64,000 bases of DNA from Gordonia zhaorongruii (lineage in GTDB: Bacteria > Actinomycetota > Actinomycetes > Mycobacteriales > Mycobacteriaceae), in NCBI RefSeq assembly GCF_007559005.1, contig NZ_CP041763.1, positions 1,272,463-1,336,462 on the forward strand, read 5' to 3'. Below are positions 17,956-28,528 of this stretch, in pieces. Within the stretch, counting starts at the first letter, position 1. The number at the start of each line of letters is the position of its first letter. Below the pieces are notes generated by a model. It was not told the origin of the DNA, ran no database searches, and saw nothing but the letters and a program-made list of their open reading frames with translations. A program made the translations under genes and the position numbers.

Positions 17956-18708
17956 ATGACTGCGCAGTCTCCGGCGCAAGCGCCGAAAGGCGGTTACCGC
18001 CGAGTGCTCCTCAAGCTCGGTGGCGAGATGTTCGGCGGGGGTCGGGTAGGACTGGACCCGGACGTGGTGGCCGCGGTGGCCGACCAGATCGCCGAAGTGG
18101 TGGCCGATGGCGTTCAGGTAGGCATCGTCATCGGCGGTGGGAATTTCTTCCGCGGTGCGGAGCTGCAGCAACGCGGCCTGGATCGCTCACGGTCGGACTA
18201 CATGGGAATGCTCGGCACGGTGATGAACTGCCTCGCACTGCAGGACTTCCTGGAGAAGCGCGGGATCACCACGCGCGTGCAGTCAGCCATCACGATGGGG
18301 CAGGTCGCAGAGCCCTACCTGCCCTTGCGTGCGGTTCGCCATCTGGAGAAGGGGCGTGTGGTGATCTTCGGTGCCGGGATGGGAATGCCGTACTTCTCCA
18401 CCGACACGACGGCGGCGCAGCGCGCACTCGAGATCAAGGCCGAGGTCGTCATGCTGGCGAAGGGCGTCGACGGCGTCTACTCGGACGATCCGCGCACCAA
18501 CCCGGATGCCGAGCTGTATCACCGGACCACGCACCGGGAGGTGATCGAGAAGGAGCTGAAGGTGGCCGATGCGACCGCGTTCAGCCTGTGCATGGACAAC
18601 AACATGCCGATTCTCGTGTTCAACCTCCTCGAACGAGGCAATATCGCACGTGCGGTGGCGGGTGAGCCGATCGGCACGTTGGTCGGCACCGACCCCGTCG
18701 GCAGGTGA
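17956..18708 (+). CDS. pyrH: UMP kinase
   Basis: Phosphorylates UMP to UDP, essential for pyrimidine nucleotides; hexameric amino-acid-kinase fold. The 250-residue product shows [54 protein letters not shown] and [17 protein letters not shown] at 17956 is preferred; an upstream in-frame start at 17893 would add 21 residues of unconserved, basic sequence. It precedes frr by 75 bases, the usual pyrH-frr-cdsA order. Confidence 0.96.
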   Translation: MTAQSPAQAPKGGYRRVLLKLGGEMFGGGRVGLDPDVVAAVADQIAEVVADGVQVGIVIGGGNFFRGAELQQRGLDRSRSDYMGMLGTVMNCLALQDFLEKRGITTRVQSAITMGQVAEPYLPLRAVRHLEKGRVVIFGAGMGMPYFSTDTTAAQRALEIKAEVVMLAKGVDGVYSDDPRTNPDAELYHRTTHREVIEKELKVADATAFSLCMDNNMPILVFNLLERGNIARAVAGEPIGTLVGTDPVGR

Positions 18709-18748
18709 CCGAAACCGGAAACCGGGCTCGCGCAACGAGACCCCGCTA

Positions 18749-18770
18749 TTGAGACAAGACTTGAGACAAG
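18749..18770 (+). repeat. Direct repeat in the frr leader
   Basis: TTGAGACAAG occurs at 18749-18758 and again at 18761-18770, a 12-base period, just upstream of frr. Significance unknown. Confidence 0.5.
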
Positions 18771-18783
18771 GACGGACAGCCCC

Positions 18784-19341
18784 ATGATCGACGAAGCTCT
18801 GCTCGACGCCGAGGAGAAGATGGAGAAGGCCGTCAGTGTCGCACGCGACGACATGGCCTCCATCCGCACCGGACGGGCCAATCCTGCGATGTTCAACAGG
18901 ATCGCCATCGACTACTACGGCGCGCGGACTCCGATCACCCAGGTGGCCGGAATCAACACTCCTGAGCCGCGACTGGTCGTCATCAAGCCGTACGAGGCAT
19001 CCACGATGGGCGACATCGAGACCGCGATCCGCAATTCGGATCTCGGCGTCAACCCGACCAACGACGGTCACGTGATCCGGATCGCCATCCCACAGCTCAC
19101 CGAGGAGCGGCGCAAGCAGCTCGTGAAGCAGGCGCGCGGCAAGGGGGAGGATGCGAAGGTCGCGATCCGCAACGTCCGACGTAAGGCGGCCGATGAGCTC
19201 AAGCGCATCCAGAAGGACGGCGACGCAGGCGAGGACGAGGTGGGCCGCGCTGAGAAGGAACTCGACAAGACCACCCACGAGTACACCGAAGCCGTCGACG
19301 ACCTGGTGAAGAACAAGGAAGCCGAGCTGCTCGAGGTATGA
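18784..19341 (+). CDS. frr: Ribosome recycling factor
   Basis: With EF-G, splits post-termination ribosomes. The 185-residue, highly charged helical protein shows [19 protein letters not shown], the hinge and domain II ([20 protein letters not shown]), [20 protein letters not shown] and the C-terminal helix. The length equals that of the family. Its stop overlaps the cdsA ATG by 4 bases. Confidence 0.97.
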   Translation: MIDEALLDAEEKMEKAVSVARDDMASIRTGRANPAMFNRIAIDYYGARTPITQVAGINTPEPRLVVIKPYEASTMGDIETAIRNSDLGVNPTNDGHVIRIAIPQLTEERRKQLVKQARGKGEDAKVAIRNVRRKAADELKRIQKDGDAGEDEVGRAEKELDKTTHEYTEAVDDLVKNKEAELLEV

Positions 19342-20171
19342 CCGAGAAGACGACGTCCAGAGCCGGGCGCAACCTCCCCGCTGCCATCGGGGTCGGCGGT
19401 GCCCTCGGCATCATGCTGATCCTGGTTCTGGTGTTCGTGCCGATGGTCTGGTTCGCGGTCGTGTCGATCGCCCTGGCCATCGCGTCGTGGGAGGTCGGCA
19501 AACGCCTGCGCGAACGGGACTTCGGCGTCGCGCTGATCCCGATCCTGGTGGGCGGTCAGGCGATGATCTGGTCAACGTGGCCGTGGGGGATCGAGGGCGC
19601 GTTCGTCGCGTTCGCCGCGACCGTCCTCGTGATCATGGTGTGGAAGCTGTTCGCGCAGGGACTCGAGAACGCTCCAGAGCACTACGTGCGCGACGTGTCA
19701 CTGTCGATCCTGGTCCTCGCCTGGCTGCCGATGCTCGCGACGTTCGCCACCGACATGGTGACGCACGAGGACGGGAAGTTCCGGGTCCTCACGATGATCA
19801 TCGTCGTCGTCTGCTCGGATATCGGCGGCTACGCGGCGGGCGTTCTGTTCGGCAAGCACCCGATGGCCCCCGCGATCAGTCCGAAGAAGTCGTGGGAGGG
19901 TTTCGCGGGGTCCGTTCTGGTCGGCACCGTCGGTGCGATCGCCTGCTCGCTCTGGCTGCTCGATGCGCAGTGGTGGGTCGGAGTGGCCCTCGGCCCGTTG
20001 ATGGTCATCGTCGCCACTACCGGCGATCTCGTCGAGTCGCAGTTCAAACGCGATCTCGGCATCAAGGACATGGGGACACTGCTTCCCGGCCACGGCGGCA
20101 TCATGGACCGACTGGACTCACTGCTTCCGTCGGCCTTCGTGAGCTGGGCGGTGCTGACTCTGCTGTTGTGA
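19338..20171 (+). CDS. cdsA: Phosphatidate cytidylyltransferase
   Basis: Makes CDP-diacylglycerol from phosphatidic acid and CTP in the membrane. The 277-residue protein has about seven to eight membrane segments and the family signature in [20 protein letters not shown] followed by GIMDR. The conserved [13 protein letters not shown] motif is also present. It is coupled to frr by an ATGA overlap and convergent with the lapA-like gene. Confidence 0.95.
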   Translation: MTEKTTSRAGRNLPAAIGVGGALGIMLILVLVFVPMVWFAVVSIALAIASWEVGKRLRERDFGVALIPILVGGQAMIWSTWPWGIEGAFVAFAATVLVIMVWKLFAQGLENAPEHYVRDVSLSILVLAWLPMLATFATDMVTHEDGKFRVLTMIIVVVCSDIGGYAAGVLFGKHPMAPAISPKKSWEGFAGSVLVGTVGAIACSLWLLDAQWWVGVALGPLMVIVATTGDLVESQFKRDLGIKDMGTLLPGHGGIMDRLDSLLPSAFVSWAVLTLLL

Positions 20172-20180
20172 CGCAGCAGG

Positions 20181-20507
20181 TCAGCCGTTGATCGACTTCT
20201 TCAGCGCCCTCTTCATCTGGAACAGCCTGGCTCCGCTGAGTAGTGCGGTGATGAGCGCGCCCGCGATCGCCGCGATCAGCAGGCTCACCCCGACCGGGAC
20301 GTTCGCAGTGAGATTCAGGAAGTGGATCTCCTGCGATTCGGTGTTCTGCAGGATGAAGATCAGCAGCAGGATCGTCACCAGGATGCCGACGATCCAGCCG
20401 ACGTACGTGGCTCGCGTGCGGGTATGCGCGATGGCGTCCGCCGCCGTGCGGTCCGTGGTCGGCAGATCGGGGTTCTCGGTGCGGTCGTGCGGTTCATGGG
20501 TGGTCAT
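20181..20507 (-). CDS. LapA-domain (DUF1049) membrane protein
   Basis: A 108-residue protein: hydrophilic N-terminus of about 35 residues, then two membrane segments (YVGWIVGILVTILLLIFILQ and VPVGVSLLIAAIAGALITAL) and a basic tail RLFQMKRALKKS. The NTESQEIHFLNLTANVP link is the LapA/DUF1049 hallmark. ATG at 20507 is chosen; an upstream in-frame start at 20654 would run into the rlmN side without conservation. Function unknown in actinobacteria. Confidence 0.8.
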   Translation of the reverse strand: MTTHEPHDRTENPDLPTTDRTAADAIAHTRTRATYVGWIVGILVTILLLIFILQNTESQEIHFLNLTANVPVGVSLLIAAIAGALITALLSGARLFQMKRALKKSING

Positions 20508-20529
20508 CTGCCAATGATCGCATGAGAGA

Positions 20530-21645
20530 ATGGATTTTATGACGTCTCTACCGTTGGTTTTCGATGCGCCCAAGCGAGGGCTGCCACCGAAGCACTTCGC
20601 CGACATGGATGAAGCCGGTGCGGTCGCTGCGGTCGCCGATCTCGGGCTGCCCAAGTTTCGCGCGAATCAACTCGCCAAGCACTACTACGCACGGCTGACC
20701 GGCGACGTCGCCGAGATGACGGATCTGCCGGCCGGTAAGCGGGAGGACGTGGCGAGAAGCCTGTTCCCGACGCTCATGACCCCGGTCCGGAACATCGCCT
20801 GCGACGACGGTTCCACGCAGAAGACGCTGTGGCGACTGCACGACGGCACCCTGCTCGAATCGGTGCTGATGCGCTACACCGACCGGAACACACTGTGCAT
20901 CTCCTCACAGGCGGGCTGCGGTATGGCGTGCCCGTTCTGCGCCACGGGGCAGGGCGGTCTGGACCGCAACCTGTCGACCGCTGAGATCGTCGACCAGGTG
21001 CGTGCGGCGGCGCGTTCGCTGCGTGACGGTGCGCTCGGGGAGCCGGGGCGGCTGTCGAATGTGGTGTTCATGGGCATGGGGGAGCCGCTCGCCAACTACA
21101 AGCGGGTGGTGGACGCCGTCCGGAAGATCACGTCGCCGTCGCCCGCGGGCTTCGGGATCTCCGCTCGCTCGGTGACCGTGTCGACGGTGGGTCTGGCCCC
21201 GGCGATCCGCAGACTCGCGGACGAAGGCCTGTCGGTGACGCTCGCGGTGTCGTTGCACACTCCGGACGACGAGCTGCGCGACACGCTGGTGCCGGTGAAC
21301 AACCGCTGGTCGGTGGCCGAGGTGCTCGACGCTGCGCGCTACTACGCGGATCAGACCGGCCGGCGCGTGTCGATCGAGTACGCGCTCATCCGCGACGTGA
21401 ACGATCACCCGTGGCGTGCTGATCTGCTGGGCCAGAAACTGCGCCGTACGCTGGGGTCGCTCGCGCACGTGAACCTCATCCCGCTTAATCCGACGCCGGG
21501 GTCCAAGTGGGACGCCAGCCCGAAGCCGGCGCAGGACGAGTTCGTCCGGCGGGTCCGTGAGCAGGGGATCTCGTGCACGGTTCGCGACACCCGCGGGCAG
21601 GAGATCGCGGCGGCCTGCGGTCAGCTCGCTGCGGAAGAGGGCTGA
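20530..21645 (+). CDS. rlmN: 23S rRNA (A2503-C2)/tRNA (A37-C2) methyltransferase RlmN
   Basis: Radical-SAM enzyme that methylates C2 of adenosine in rRNA and tRNA. The 371-residue protein has the [4Fe-4S] motif CGMACPFC (in [19 protein letters not shown]), [32 protein letters not shown] and the C-terminal catalytic Cys region ([20 protein letters not shown]). Either ATG at 20530 or at 20539 may be the start; the former is reported. Confidence 0.95.
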   Translation: MDFMTSLPLVFDAPKRGLPPKHFADMDEAGAVAAVADLGLPKFRANQLAKHYYARLTGDVAEMTDLPAGKREDVARSLFPTLMTPVRNIACDDGSTQKTLWRLHDGTLLESVLMRYTDRNTLCISSQAGCGMACPFCATGQGGLDRNLSTAEIVDQVRAAARSLRDGALGEPGRLSNVVFMGMGEPLANYKRVVDAVRKITSPSPAGFGISARSVTVSTVGLAPAIRRLADEGLSVTLAVSLHTPDDELRDTLVPVNNRWSVAEVLDAARYYADQTGRRVSIEYALIRDVNDHPWRADLLGQKLRRTLGSLAHVNLIPLNPTPGSKWDASPKPAQDEFVRRVREQGISCTVRDTRGQEIAAACGQLAAEEG

Positions 21646-21652
21646 GAGGCAG

Positions 21653-21922
21653 CTACCGCCGCCACGTGCCCTTGCGCGGGATGATCTTGTAGGTCGCGTA
21701 ACCGATCAGGACGATCGCGATAGCGATGAGGTAGATGTCCTCGACGTGACCGATGTGGTTGCCGACCAGCATGCCGAGGCAGATCAGGCCGGATACGAAC
21801 GCAGCGATCGCATACGTGCGGGGTGCGGTGCCATGCCAGCCGAATCGTGCTGACGGCGCGTTGGCAGGCTCGCGGACCCACCCGGTATCGATGTGGTCGA
21901 CCTCAGTGCTTGCCACGTCCAC
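21653..21922 (-). CDS. DUF2631 membrane protein
   Basis: An 89-residue protein with two membrane segments ([20 protein letters not shown] and [20 protein letters not shown]) after a cytoplasmic start that contains FGWHG. It matches the DUF2631 family found between rlmN and dxr in Mycobacteriales. Function unknown. Convergent with rlmN (7-base gap). Confidence 0.8.
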   Translation of the reverse strand: MDVASTEVDHIDTGWVREPANAPSARFGWHGTAPRTYAIAAFVSGLICLGMLVGNHIGHVEDIYLIAIAIVLIGYATYKIIPRKGTWRR

Positions 21923-22032
21923 TCCTTATGACAGCCAGTAGTAGTTCGGGCTACAGCATAACGGGTGCGCGGTGGCGTGCGGCGGCAGGGATGGACCGGA
22001 CTCGCCCGCTGCGTCGACCGATGGCCGTGGTG

Positions 22033-22038
22033 GACAAT
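22033..22038 (+). promoter_or_regulatory. -10 element of a leaderless dxr transcript
   Basis: GACAAT lies 6 bases before GTG 22045, with no Shine-Dalgarno sequence. Confidence 0.4.
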
Positions 22039-22044
22039 GGCGGT

Positions 22045-23211
22045 GTGACGACACGTGTGCTGATTCTCGGTTCGACCGGTTCCATCGGGACCCAGGCGCT
22101 GGAGGTGATCGCCGAGCATCCCGACATGTTCGAGGTCGTCGGTCTCGGTGCGGGCGGCGGGAACCTGGAACTGCTCGGGCGGCAGGTGGCGCAGACGAGG
22201 CTGGCCCCGTCGCGAGTCGCCGTCGCGGATGCGGCAGCCGGCGCGGCGTTCGGCGATCGGCTGGGTGGGCGCGTCCTGGCCGGTGACGACGCGATGGTGC
22301 AGCTCATCGAATCGGTGGACGCCGACGTGGTGCTCAACGGGGTGGTCGGGGCGATCGGCTTGCGTCCGAGTCTCGCGGCTCTGAAGACGGGCGCACGTCT
22401 CGCACTGGCGAACAAGGAGTCGCTCGTGGCCGGCGGTGCGCTGGTGCTCGACGCCGCTGCCCCCGGTCAGATCGTGCCCGTCGACTCCGAGCACTCGGCG
22501 ATCGCGCAGTGTCTGCGCGGTGGATCGGCCGACGAAGTGGATCGACTCGTCCTGACCGCGTCGGGCGGCCCGTTCCGCGGGTGGTCCGCAGAGCAGGTTC
22601 GCGACGTGACGCCCGATCAGGCCGGGCAGCATCCGACGTGGTCGATGGGGCCGATGATCACCCTGAACTCGGCGACGCTGGTGAACAAGGCGCTCGAGGT
22701 GATCGAAGCGCATCTCCTCTTCGACGTTCCGTACGACCGCATCGACGTGACGGTGCATCCGCAGTCGATCGTCCACTCCATGGTCACCTTCGTCGACGGC
22801 GCCACGATCGCGAAGGCGTCGCCGCCCAGCATGAAGCTCCCGATCGCGCTCGCGCTGGGCTGGCCCGATCGCGTGCCCGGGTCGTCGCTCGCCTGCGACT
22901 GGACCCAGTCGGCAACATGGACCTTCGAACCGGTGGACGACGAGGTGTTCCCGGCGATCGCGCTGGCGCGCCAGGCGGGCACGACCGGTGGCAGCTTGAC
23001 CGCGGTGTACAACGCGGCGAACGAGGTCGCCGCCGACGGGTTCTTCGCCGGGGCCATCTCGTTTCCGCGGATCGTCGGCGTGATCGGCGATGTACTCGCC
23101 GAGGCCGACCAGTGGTCGGTGCGGCCGGGTACTCTGGGCGAGGTTCTGGCGGCCGACCGGTGGGCGCGCGAGCGTGCGGCGCGCTTCGTCGCCGCTGCCC
23201 GGGAGCGGTGA
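22045..23211 (+). CDS. dxr: 1-deoxy-D-xylulose 5-phosphate reductoisomerase
   Basis: Second step of the MEP isoprenoid pathway, DXP to MEP with NADPH and a divalent metal. The 388-residue product has the NADPH motif [12 protein letters not shown], then [64 protein letters not shown] and [13 protein letters not shown] at 22045 is selected from the upstream -10 hexamer and family length; GTG 22045 directly precedes TTRVLILG. It forms a cluster with the site-2 protease and ispG downstream. Confidence 0.94.
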   Translation: MTTRVLILGSTGSIGTQALEVIAEHPDMFEVVGLGAGGGNLELLGRQVAQTRLAPSRVAVADAAAGAAFGDRLGGRVLAGDDAMVQLIESVDADVVLNGVVGAIGLRPSLAALKTGARLALANKESLVAGGALVLDAAAPGQIVPVDSEHSAIAQCLRGGSADEVDRLVLTASGGPFRGWSAEQVRDVTPDQAGQHPTWSMGPMITLNSATLVNKALEVIEAHLLFDVPYDRIDVTVHPQSIVHSMVTFVDGATIAKASPPSMKLPIALALGWPDRVPGSSLACDWTQSATWTFEPVDDEVFPAIALARQAGTTGGSLTAVYNAANEVAADGFFAGAISFPRIVGVIGDVLAEADQWSVRPGTLGEVLAADRWARERAARFVAAARER

Positions 23212-23264
23212 AGGTGGTCGTGAAGTCGTGAGTGTCGTGAAGGCGTGAGTATGGAGACGGATTC

Positions 23265-24473
23265 GTGAGTTTCGTGCTGGGCGTGATCCTGTTCGCGCTG
23301 GCGCTGCTGATCTCGATCGCATGGCACGAGCTCGGGCATCATGTGGCGGCGAAGGCGACGGGAATGAAGGTCCGGCGGTTCTTCGTCGGGTTCGGTCCCA
23401 CTCTGTGGTCCACCCGCGTCGGTGAGACCGAGTACGGACTCAAGGCGATCCCGCTCGGCGGGTTCTGCGACATCGCGGGCATGACCCCGCACGACGAACT
23501 GTCGGTGACCGAGCGCGGCCGCGCCATGTATCAGCAGCCGACATGGAAGCGGCTGGTCGTGCTGCTCGCGGGTCCGTTCCAGAATTTCGTCCTGGGCTTC
23601 ATTCTGATCATCGTGCTCGCACTCGGGTGGGGACTGCCGATCCTGGGCGACAAGCCGGTCCATGCGAGCACGTTGAGCTGCGTCGCGCCGTCCACTGATT
23701 CCCAGGGCCGTCTCACCGAGTGCTCGGGTCCGTCGCCGGCCGAGGTGGCAGGCATCCGGTCGGGCGACCGGATCATCGCCGTCAACGGCGACGACGTGTC
23801 CGATGCGTCCGACCTCGTGGGCAAGGTCCAGGCGACCACGGGCAGTGTGGGACTGACCGTGGACCGCGACGGTGAGCAGCGCGACATCACGGTTCCGGTG
23901 ACCAGCGTCCAGCGGATGGTCGAGGATTCCGACGGCCGGGTCCAGTCGGCCCAGGTCGGTGCGATCGGAGTCGGGCTGTCGACCACCTACGTGCAGGAGT
24001 ACAGCGCGGGCACGGTCCTGGGCGGGTCCATCGCGTTCACCGGCGACATCTTCGTGGAGACCTTCAAGTCGCTCGCGCGCATGCCCGCGAAGGTGAGCGA
24101 CCTGTGGACAGCGGTCACCGGCGGTGAGCGAGCGGACGATACTCCGGTCAGCGTGGTGGGCGCCTCCCGGCTGGGCGGCGAGGCCGCCGAACGCGGCTAC
24201 TGGGACATGTTCATCGGGCTGCTGCTGAGCATCAACTTCTTCTTGGGGGCGTTCAACCTGGTGCCGCTGCTGCCGCTCGACGGCGGACACATGGCGATCG
24301 CCCTGTACGAGAGGTTCCGCAACCTGCTGCGGCGGGCGTTCGGCAGGTCGGAGGCTGCGCCGGTCGACTACTTCAAACTGCTTCCACTGACGTACGCGGT
24401 GGTGGCGGTGATGGGCGCGTTCATGGTGCTGACGGTCACGGCCGACATCGTGAATCCGATCACCGTCTTCTGA
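23265..24473 (+). CDS. Site-2 intramembrane metalloprotease (Rip1/RseP family)
   Basis: Cleaves anti-sigma factors and other proteins within the membrane. The 402-residue protein has the zinc motif HELGH (residues 21-25) in the first membrane helix, a PDZ domain (about 160-215, AGIRSGDRIIAVNGDDV), and the C-terminal site NLVPLLPLDGGHMA. The Mycobacterium homologue Rip1 (Rv2869c) lies between dxr and ispG as here. GTG start at 23265. Confidence 0.93.
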   Translation: MSFVLGVILFALALLISIAWHELGHHVAAKATGMKVRRFFVGFGPTLWSTRVGETEYGLKAIPLGGFCDIAGMTPHDELSVTERGRAMYQQPTWKRLVVLLAGPFQNFVLGFILIIVLALGWGLPILGDKPVHASTLSCVAPSTDSQGRLTECSGPSPAEVAGIRSGDRIIAVNGDDVSDASDLVGKVQATTGSVGLTVDRDGEQRDITVPVTSVQRMVEDSDGRVQSAQVGAIGVGLSTTYVQEYSAGTVLGGSIAFTGDIFVETFKSLARMPAKVSDLWTAVTGGERADDTPVSVVGASRLGGEAAERGYWDMFIGLLLSINFFLGAFNLVPLLPLDGGHMAIALYERFRNLLRRAFGRSEAAPVDYFKLLPLTYAVVAVMGAFMVLTVTADIVNPITVF

Positions 24474-24569
24474 CCCGGGGCTTCCGCACGCACCACCCGT
24501 GCACCACCGATCCTGCCGATCGGGCCGCCCGCCGGTACTGTTGAAAGGCGACTTCGAGGAGTGATTGAT

Positions 24570-25754
24570 ATGACGGAACCGACCGGACCTTCTGGTGCCG
24601 GACCGCTGGCTGTGGGACTGGGAATGCCCGCCGGTCCACCGCCGGTGCTCGCGCCGCGACGCCAGACCCGCCAGATCCAGGTGGGCTCGGTCGGTGTGGG
24701 CAGCGAGCACCAGATCTCGGTGCAGTCGATGTGCACGACCAAGACGCACGAGGTGAACTCGACCCTCCAGCAGATCGCCGAACTGACCGCTTCCGGATGC
24801 GACATCGTCCGCGTCGCGTGTCCCCGCCAGGAGGATGCGGACGCCCTGGCAACGATCGCCCAGAAGTCGAAGATCCCGGTCATCGCGGACATCCACTTCC
24901 AGCCGAAGTACATCTTCGCCGCGATCGACGCAGGTTGCGCGGCAGTCCGCGTCAACCCCGGGAACATCCGGGAGTTCGACGGTCGGGTGAAAGAGGTCGC
25001 CAAGGCCGCTGGTGATGCGGGAATCCCGATCCGCATCGGTGTCAACGCCGGATCGCTCGACCCGCGCATCATGAAGAAGTACGGCAAGGCCACCCCGGAG
25101 GCGCTCGTCGAGTCGGCGCTGTGGGAGGCGGGACTGTTCGAGGAGCACGGCTTCGGCGACATCAAGATCTCGGTGAAGCACAACGATCCGGTGGTCATGG
25201 TCGAGGCCTACCGTCAACTGGCCGCGCAGAGCGATTACCCGCTGCACCTGGGCGTCACCGAGGCCGGACCCGCGTTCCAGGGGACTGTCAAGTCGGCGGT
25301 CGCGTTCGGCTCGCTGCTGGCGGACGGTATCGGCGACACGATCCGGGTATCGCTGTCCGCTCCGCCCGCCGAGGAGATCAAGGTCGGCGACGCGATTCTG
25401 CAGTCGCTGAACCTGCGTCCGAGAAAGCTGGAGATCGTGTCGTGCCCGTCGTGCGGTCGCGCGCAGGTCGATGTGTACAAGCTCGCGAACGAGGTGTCCG
25501 CCGGCCTGGAGGGCATGGAGGTCCCGCTGCGTGTCGCAGTCATGGGCTGCGTGGTGAACGGTCCGGGCGAGGCTCGGGAGGCCGATCTCGGCGTCGCGTC
25601 GGGCAACGGCAAGGGGCAGATCTTCATCAAGGGCGAAGTGGTCAAAACCGTTCCGGAAGCGGACATCGTCGAGACGTTGATCGCCGAAGCGCTGCGTATC
25701 GCAGAGGAGTCGGGGGAAACTGAAAGTGGTTCGCCGCAGGTATCGGTGAGCTGA
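24570..25754 (+). CDS. ispG: 4-hydroxy-3-methylbut-2-enyl diphosphate synthase (flavodoxin)
   Basis: Iron-sulfur enzyme of the MEP pathway, MEcPP to HMBPP. The 394-residue protein shows [48 protein letters not shown] and the [4Fe-4S] Cys residues in SCPSCGR and [17 protein letters not shown] at 24570 has GAGGAG at 24556-24561; an in-frame GTG at 24561 overlaps that site and is less likely. Together with dxr it places two MEP steps in one cluster. Confidence 0.95.
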   Translation: MTEPTGPSGAGPLAVGLGMPAGPPPVLAPRRQTRQIQVGSVGVGSEHQISVQSMCTTKTHEVNSTLQQIAELTASGCDIVRVACPRQEDADALATIAQKSKIPVIADIHFQPKYIFAAIDAGCAAVRVNPGNIREFDGRVKEVAKAAGDAGIPIRIGVNAGSLDPRIMKKYGKATPEALVESALWEAGLFEEHGFGDIKISVKHNDPVVMVEAYRQLAAQSDYPLHLGVTEAGPAFQGTVKSAVAFGSLLADGIGDTIRVSLSAPPAEEIKVGDAILQSLNLRPRKLEIVSCPSCGRAQVDVYKLANEVSAGLEGMEVPLRVAVMGCVVNGPGEAREADLGVASGNGKGQIFIKGEVVKTVPEADIVETLIAEALRIAEESGETESGSPQVSVS

Positions 25755-25770
25755 ATCTCGGAGGTGGGAC

Positions 25771-26619
25771 GTGCTGCGACTTCTCGGCGGACGCCCGTTG
25801 GGGGCGCGCGACACCGATGCGGTCATGCGTGCGCTCGACGCCGATCCGGTCGGGTCGTGCATGGTCGCCGCCCGCGTCGAGGCCTACGGGCTGGCGCCGC
25901 GGCTCCTCGGCGGTGAGATGTGGAGTTCGTCCACGCCCGATCGGTCGCTCTGCTTCTCCGGCGCCAACTTGATGGTGCTGAACGCGGACGCAGACGATGA
26001 CGTCGACGATCTCGATTTCTTCGCGGACCGCGCCCTGTCGATGCCCCGGATGTGCACGTCGGTCGTCGGCGACGCCCCCAAGACACTCGCACTGTGGGAG
26101 CGTCTCACGCCGATGTGGGGGCCGCCGCGCGAGGTGCGGGCGGATCAGCCGCTGCTGGCGCTGAAGGGGCCGCCGGCGATCGAACCGGACCCGCTCGTCC
26201 GGTTGGTCACCCTGAACGATCTCGACGTGTACTTTCCGGCGGCAGTGGAGATGTTCCGCGGCGAGGTCGGCGCCGACCCCTGTGCGGGGGACGGCGGGCA
26301 GTCGTACCGGCGGCGTCTCGCGTCGCTGATCTCGGCGCGGCGGGTGTTCGCCCGCTTCGACGACGACCGCGTGATCTACAAGGCCGAGATCGGCTCCATG
26401 TCGCGCAAGGTGGGGCAGATCCAGGGCGTCTGGGTGGACCCCGAATGGCGCGGTCGCGGACTCGGAGCGGCGGGTACCGCGGCGGTGACGGCGGCGATCG
26501 CGCGGCAGGGGCGCATCGCGAGCCTGTACGTGAACAGTTTCAATTCGGCTGCCCGGGCCACCTATCGCGCCGTGGGATTCACCCAGGTCGGGTCGTTCGC
26601 GACGGTGCTCGTGGATTGA
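25771..26619 (+). CDS. GNAT acetyltransferase with DUF4081 N-terminal domain
   Basis: A 282-residue two-domain protein. An N-terminal DUF4081-like half (LLGGRPLGARDTDAVMRALD to about residue 130) precedes a GNAT domain whose acetyl-CoA motif is VDPEWRGRGLGAAGTAAVTA, with LYVNSFNSAARATYRAVGF. The GTG at 25771 has GGAGGTGGG just upstream. A homologue follows ispG in mycobacteria. Substrate unknown. Confidence 0.85.
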   Translation: MLRLLGGRPLGARDTDAVMRALDADPVGSCMVAARVEAYGLAPRLLGGEMWSSSTPDRSLCFSGANLMVLNADADDDVDDLDFFADRALSMPRMCTSVVGDAPKTLALWERLTPMWGPPREVRADQPLLALKGPPAIEPDPLVRLVTLNDLDVYFPAAVEMFRGEVGADPCAGDGGQSYRRRLASLISARRVFARFDDDRVIYKAEIGSMSRKVGQIQGVWVDPEWRGRGLGAAGTAAVTAAIARQGRIASLYVNSFNSAARATYRAVGFTQVGSFATVLVD

Positions 26620-26668
26620 GGGCGCGCTTCGCGTGATCGACCGGTATTGCCGGGTACATTCATCACCG

Positions 26669-28474
26669 ATGAACCTCCGTCGCACTCTCGCACTGATCAG
26701 TGCACTCGTACTCGTGGTGACCGCGTCGGCGTGCTCATCGGAGGACGACAGCGCGCGGGAGGCTGCGGAGGAGTTCATCTCGGCGTTCGCCGCCCGCGAC
26801 TTCGACGCCGCTGCCGGACAGACCACCGATCCGGCCGCTGCGTCGGCGGGCCTGAGATCAGCGTGGGAGGGGCTCGGCGCCACCGGCTTGAGCGCACGTG
26901 CCGGGCGGGTCCACATCGATCAGGATGTCGCCGAGGTCGACGTCACCTACGACTGGGAGCTATCGCGCGGCCGGACGTGGGAGTACACGACGAAGATCGC
27001 ACTGGGCCGCAACGACGTGGGGTGGTCCGTCCGCTGGCGCTCGACGGCGGTCCATCCGAAGCTCGGTACCGATCAGCACCTGCAGCTGTCGGATCTGAGC
27101 CCGCCTCGGGCGACGGTCAACGAGTCCGACGGCTCGGAGGTGATGGTCAACGGGATCATCGGGAGCGTGTTCTTCGACGCCGAGGCCGCGGCGGCGGAGG
27201 GGGACGTCTTCGATTCGGTGACCCGAACGGTCGCGACGCTGACCCCGGTCGTCCCCGGGCTGCGCGTGCAGACGATCGCCGAGAAGTCGACGGCGAGTGA
27301 CGAACCGCTGTTCCTCGGTCGGTTGTCGGGCGCCGATACCGAGCGCTTGCGGGAGCAGCTCGCGATTCCGGGCGTGGTCCTGCGCGAGGAATCCGTGCTG
27401 GAGCCGCGGAACCCGGGGTTCGCCTCGCCGGTGCTGGCGCGTGTGAAGGACGAGGTGGGAAACGACATCGTCGGTACCGCCGGGTGGCGGGTCGCCGTGG
27501 TGAACCCGAGCGGGCTGGTGGCCGACGTCGTCTCCACGCACCGGAGCGTCCCGGCACCGGCTGTGTCGTTGACGCTGTCGAGGACGGTCCAGGACGCCGC
27601 CCAGCGTGCGGTCAACGCCGTGCAGGGAAAGCAGGCGATGACCGTCGCGATTCAGGCGTCGACCGGCAAGATCCTGGCGATAGCCCAGAACCCGGAGGCC
27701 GACGGACAGGGGCTGCCCGCGACAACCGGGCAATTCCCGCCGGGATCCACGTTCAAGATGGTCACCTCGGCGGCCGCGATGAACGCCGAGATGAGCAACC
27801 CGGACGCGCTGGTGCCGTGCCCGGGGGAGATCACGATCGGTGACCGCACCATCCCGAACTACAACGGCTTCGCCCTCGGCACGGTTCCGCTCACGCAGGC
27901 GTTCGCGGCATCGTGCAATACGTCGTTCGCGGATCTGGCCAGCCGAATGGGACCGTCGGATCTGGCGCACGCGGCGGCCGCGATGGGACTGACGGCCCAG
28001 TACACCGTGCCCGGCCTCGACGTGCAGACCGGCTCAGTGCCGATCGAGCCCGATCTGGTGATGCGCACGGTGGACGGGTTCGGTCAGGGCACCGTTCTCG
28101 CGAGCCCGCTCGGCATGGCGACGGTGGCCGGCGCGGCCGCGGCCGGAAAGCCGCCGGTGCCGCAGCTGATGAACGATCGTGAGACGAAGGTCGAGGGCCC
28201 GCGGCCCCCGCTGGATGAGAGCGTGTACGCGCGGCTGCGCGGCATGATGCGCGCCGTGGTGACCGGGGGAACGGCGACCTCGATCGCCGGTCAGGGTGAG
28301 GTGTTCGGCAAGACCGGTGAGGCCGAGGCTGCGGGCGGGTCGCACGCGTGGTTCGCGGGCTACCGGGGCGACATCGCGTTCGCCACGCTCATCGTGCTCG
28401 GCGGCGACTCCACGAACGCGGTCAATGTGACCGCCGATTTCCTCTCCGGAGTTCCGGTCGACTACCGGCCGTGA
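26669..28474 (+). CDS. Penicillin-binding transpeptidase lipoprotein (class B)
   Basis: Exported peptidoglycan transpeptidase, 601 residues, with a lipobox at Cys22 (VTASAC). An NTF2-like MecA_N domain spans about residues 25-140, a PBP dimer-like region is in the middle, and the transpeptidase domain has Ser360-x-x-Lys363 (PPGSTFK), Ser415-Cys-Asn417 and Lys548-Thr-Gly. All three active-site motifs are intact. ATG at 26669 fits the signal peptide; an in-frame GTG at 26633 would place 12 residues in front. Similar to the Rv2864c lipoprotein, also near ispG. Beta-lactam target by family. Confidence 0.92.
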   Translation: MNLRRTLALISALVLVVTASACSSEDDSAREAAEEFISAFAARDFDAAAGQTTDPAAASAGLRSAWEGLGATGLSARAGRVHIDQDVAEVDVTYDWELSRGRTWEYTTKIALGRNDVGWSVRWRSTAVHPKLGTDQHLQLSDLSPPRATVNESDGSEVMVNGIIGSVFFDAEAAAAEGDVFDSVTRTVATLTPVVPGLRVQTIAEKSTASDEPLFLGRLSGADTERLREQLAIPGVVLREESVLEPRNPGFASPVLARVKDEVGNDIVGTAGWRVAVVNPSGLVADVVSTHRSVPAPAVSLTLSRTVQDAAQRAVNAVQGKQAMTVAIQASTGKILAIAQNPEADGQGLPATTGQFPPGSTFKMVTSAAAMNAEMSNPDALVPCPGEITIGDRTIPNYNGFALGTVPLTQAFAASCNTSFADLASRMGPSDLAHAAAAMGLTAQYTVPGLDVQTGSVPIEPDLVMRTVDGFGQGTVLASPLGMATVAGAAAAGKPPVPQLMNDRETKVEGPRPPLDESVYARLRGMMRAVVTGGTATSIAGQGEVFGKTGEAEAAGGSHAWFAGYRGDIAFATLIVLGGDSTNAVNVTADFLSGVPVDYRP

Positions 28475-28528
28475 ACGCCCGTCGAGAGGAACTGATGCGG
28501 TCCACCCCGCACACAGGAGAACTGAGAC

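Noticed and set aside
22617..25862. 1081-codon open frame antisense to dxr-rip1-ispG
   Set aside because: It spans three conserved genes on the other strand and shows only Arg/Asp/His-rich shadow composition.
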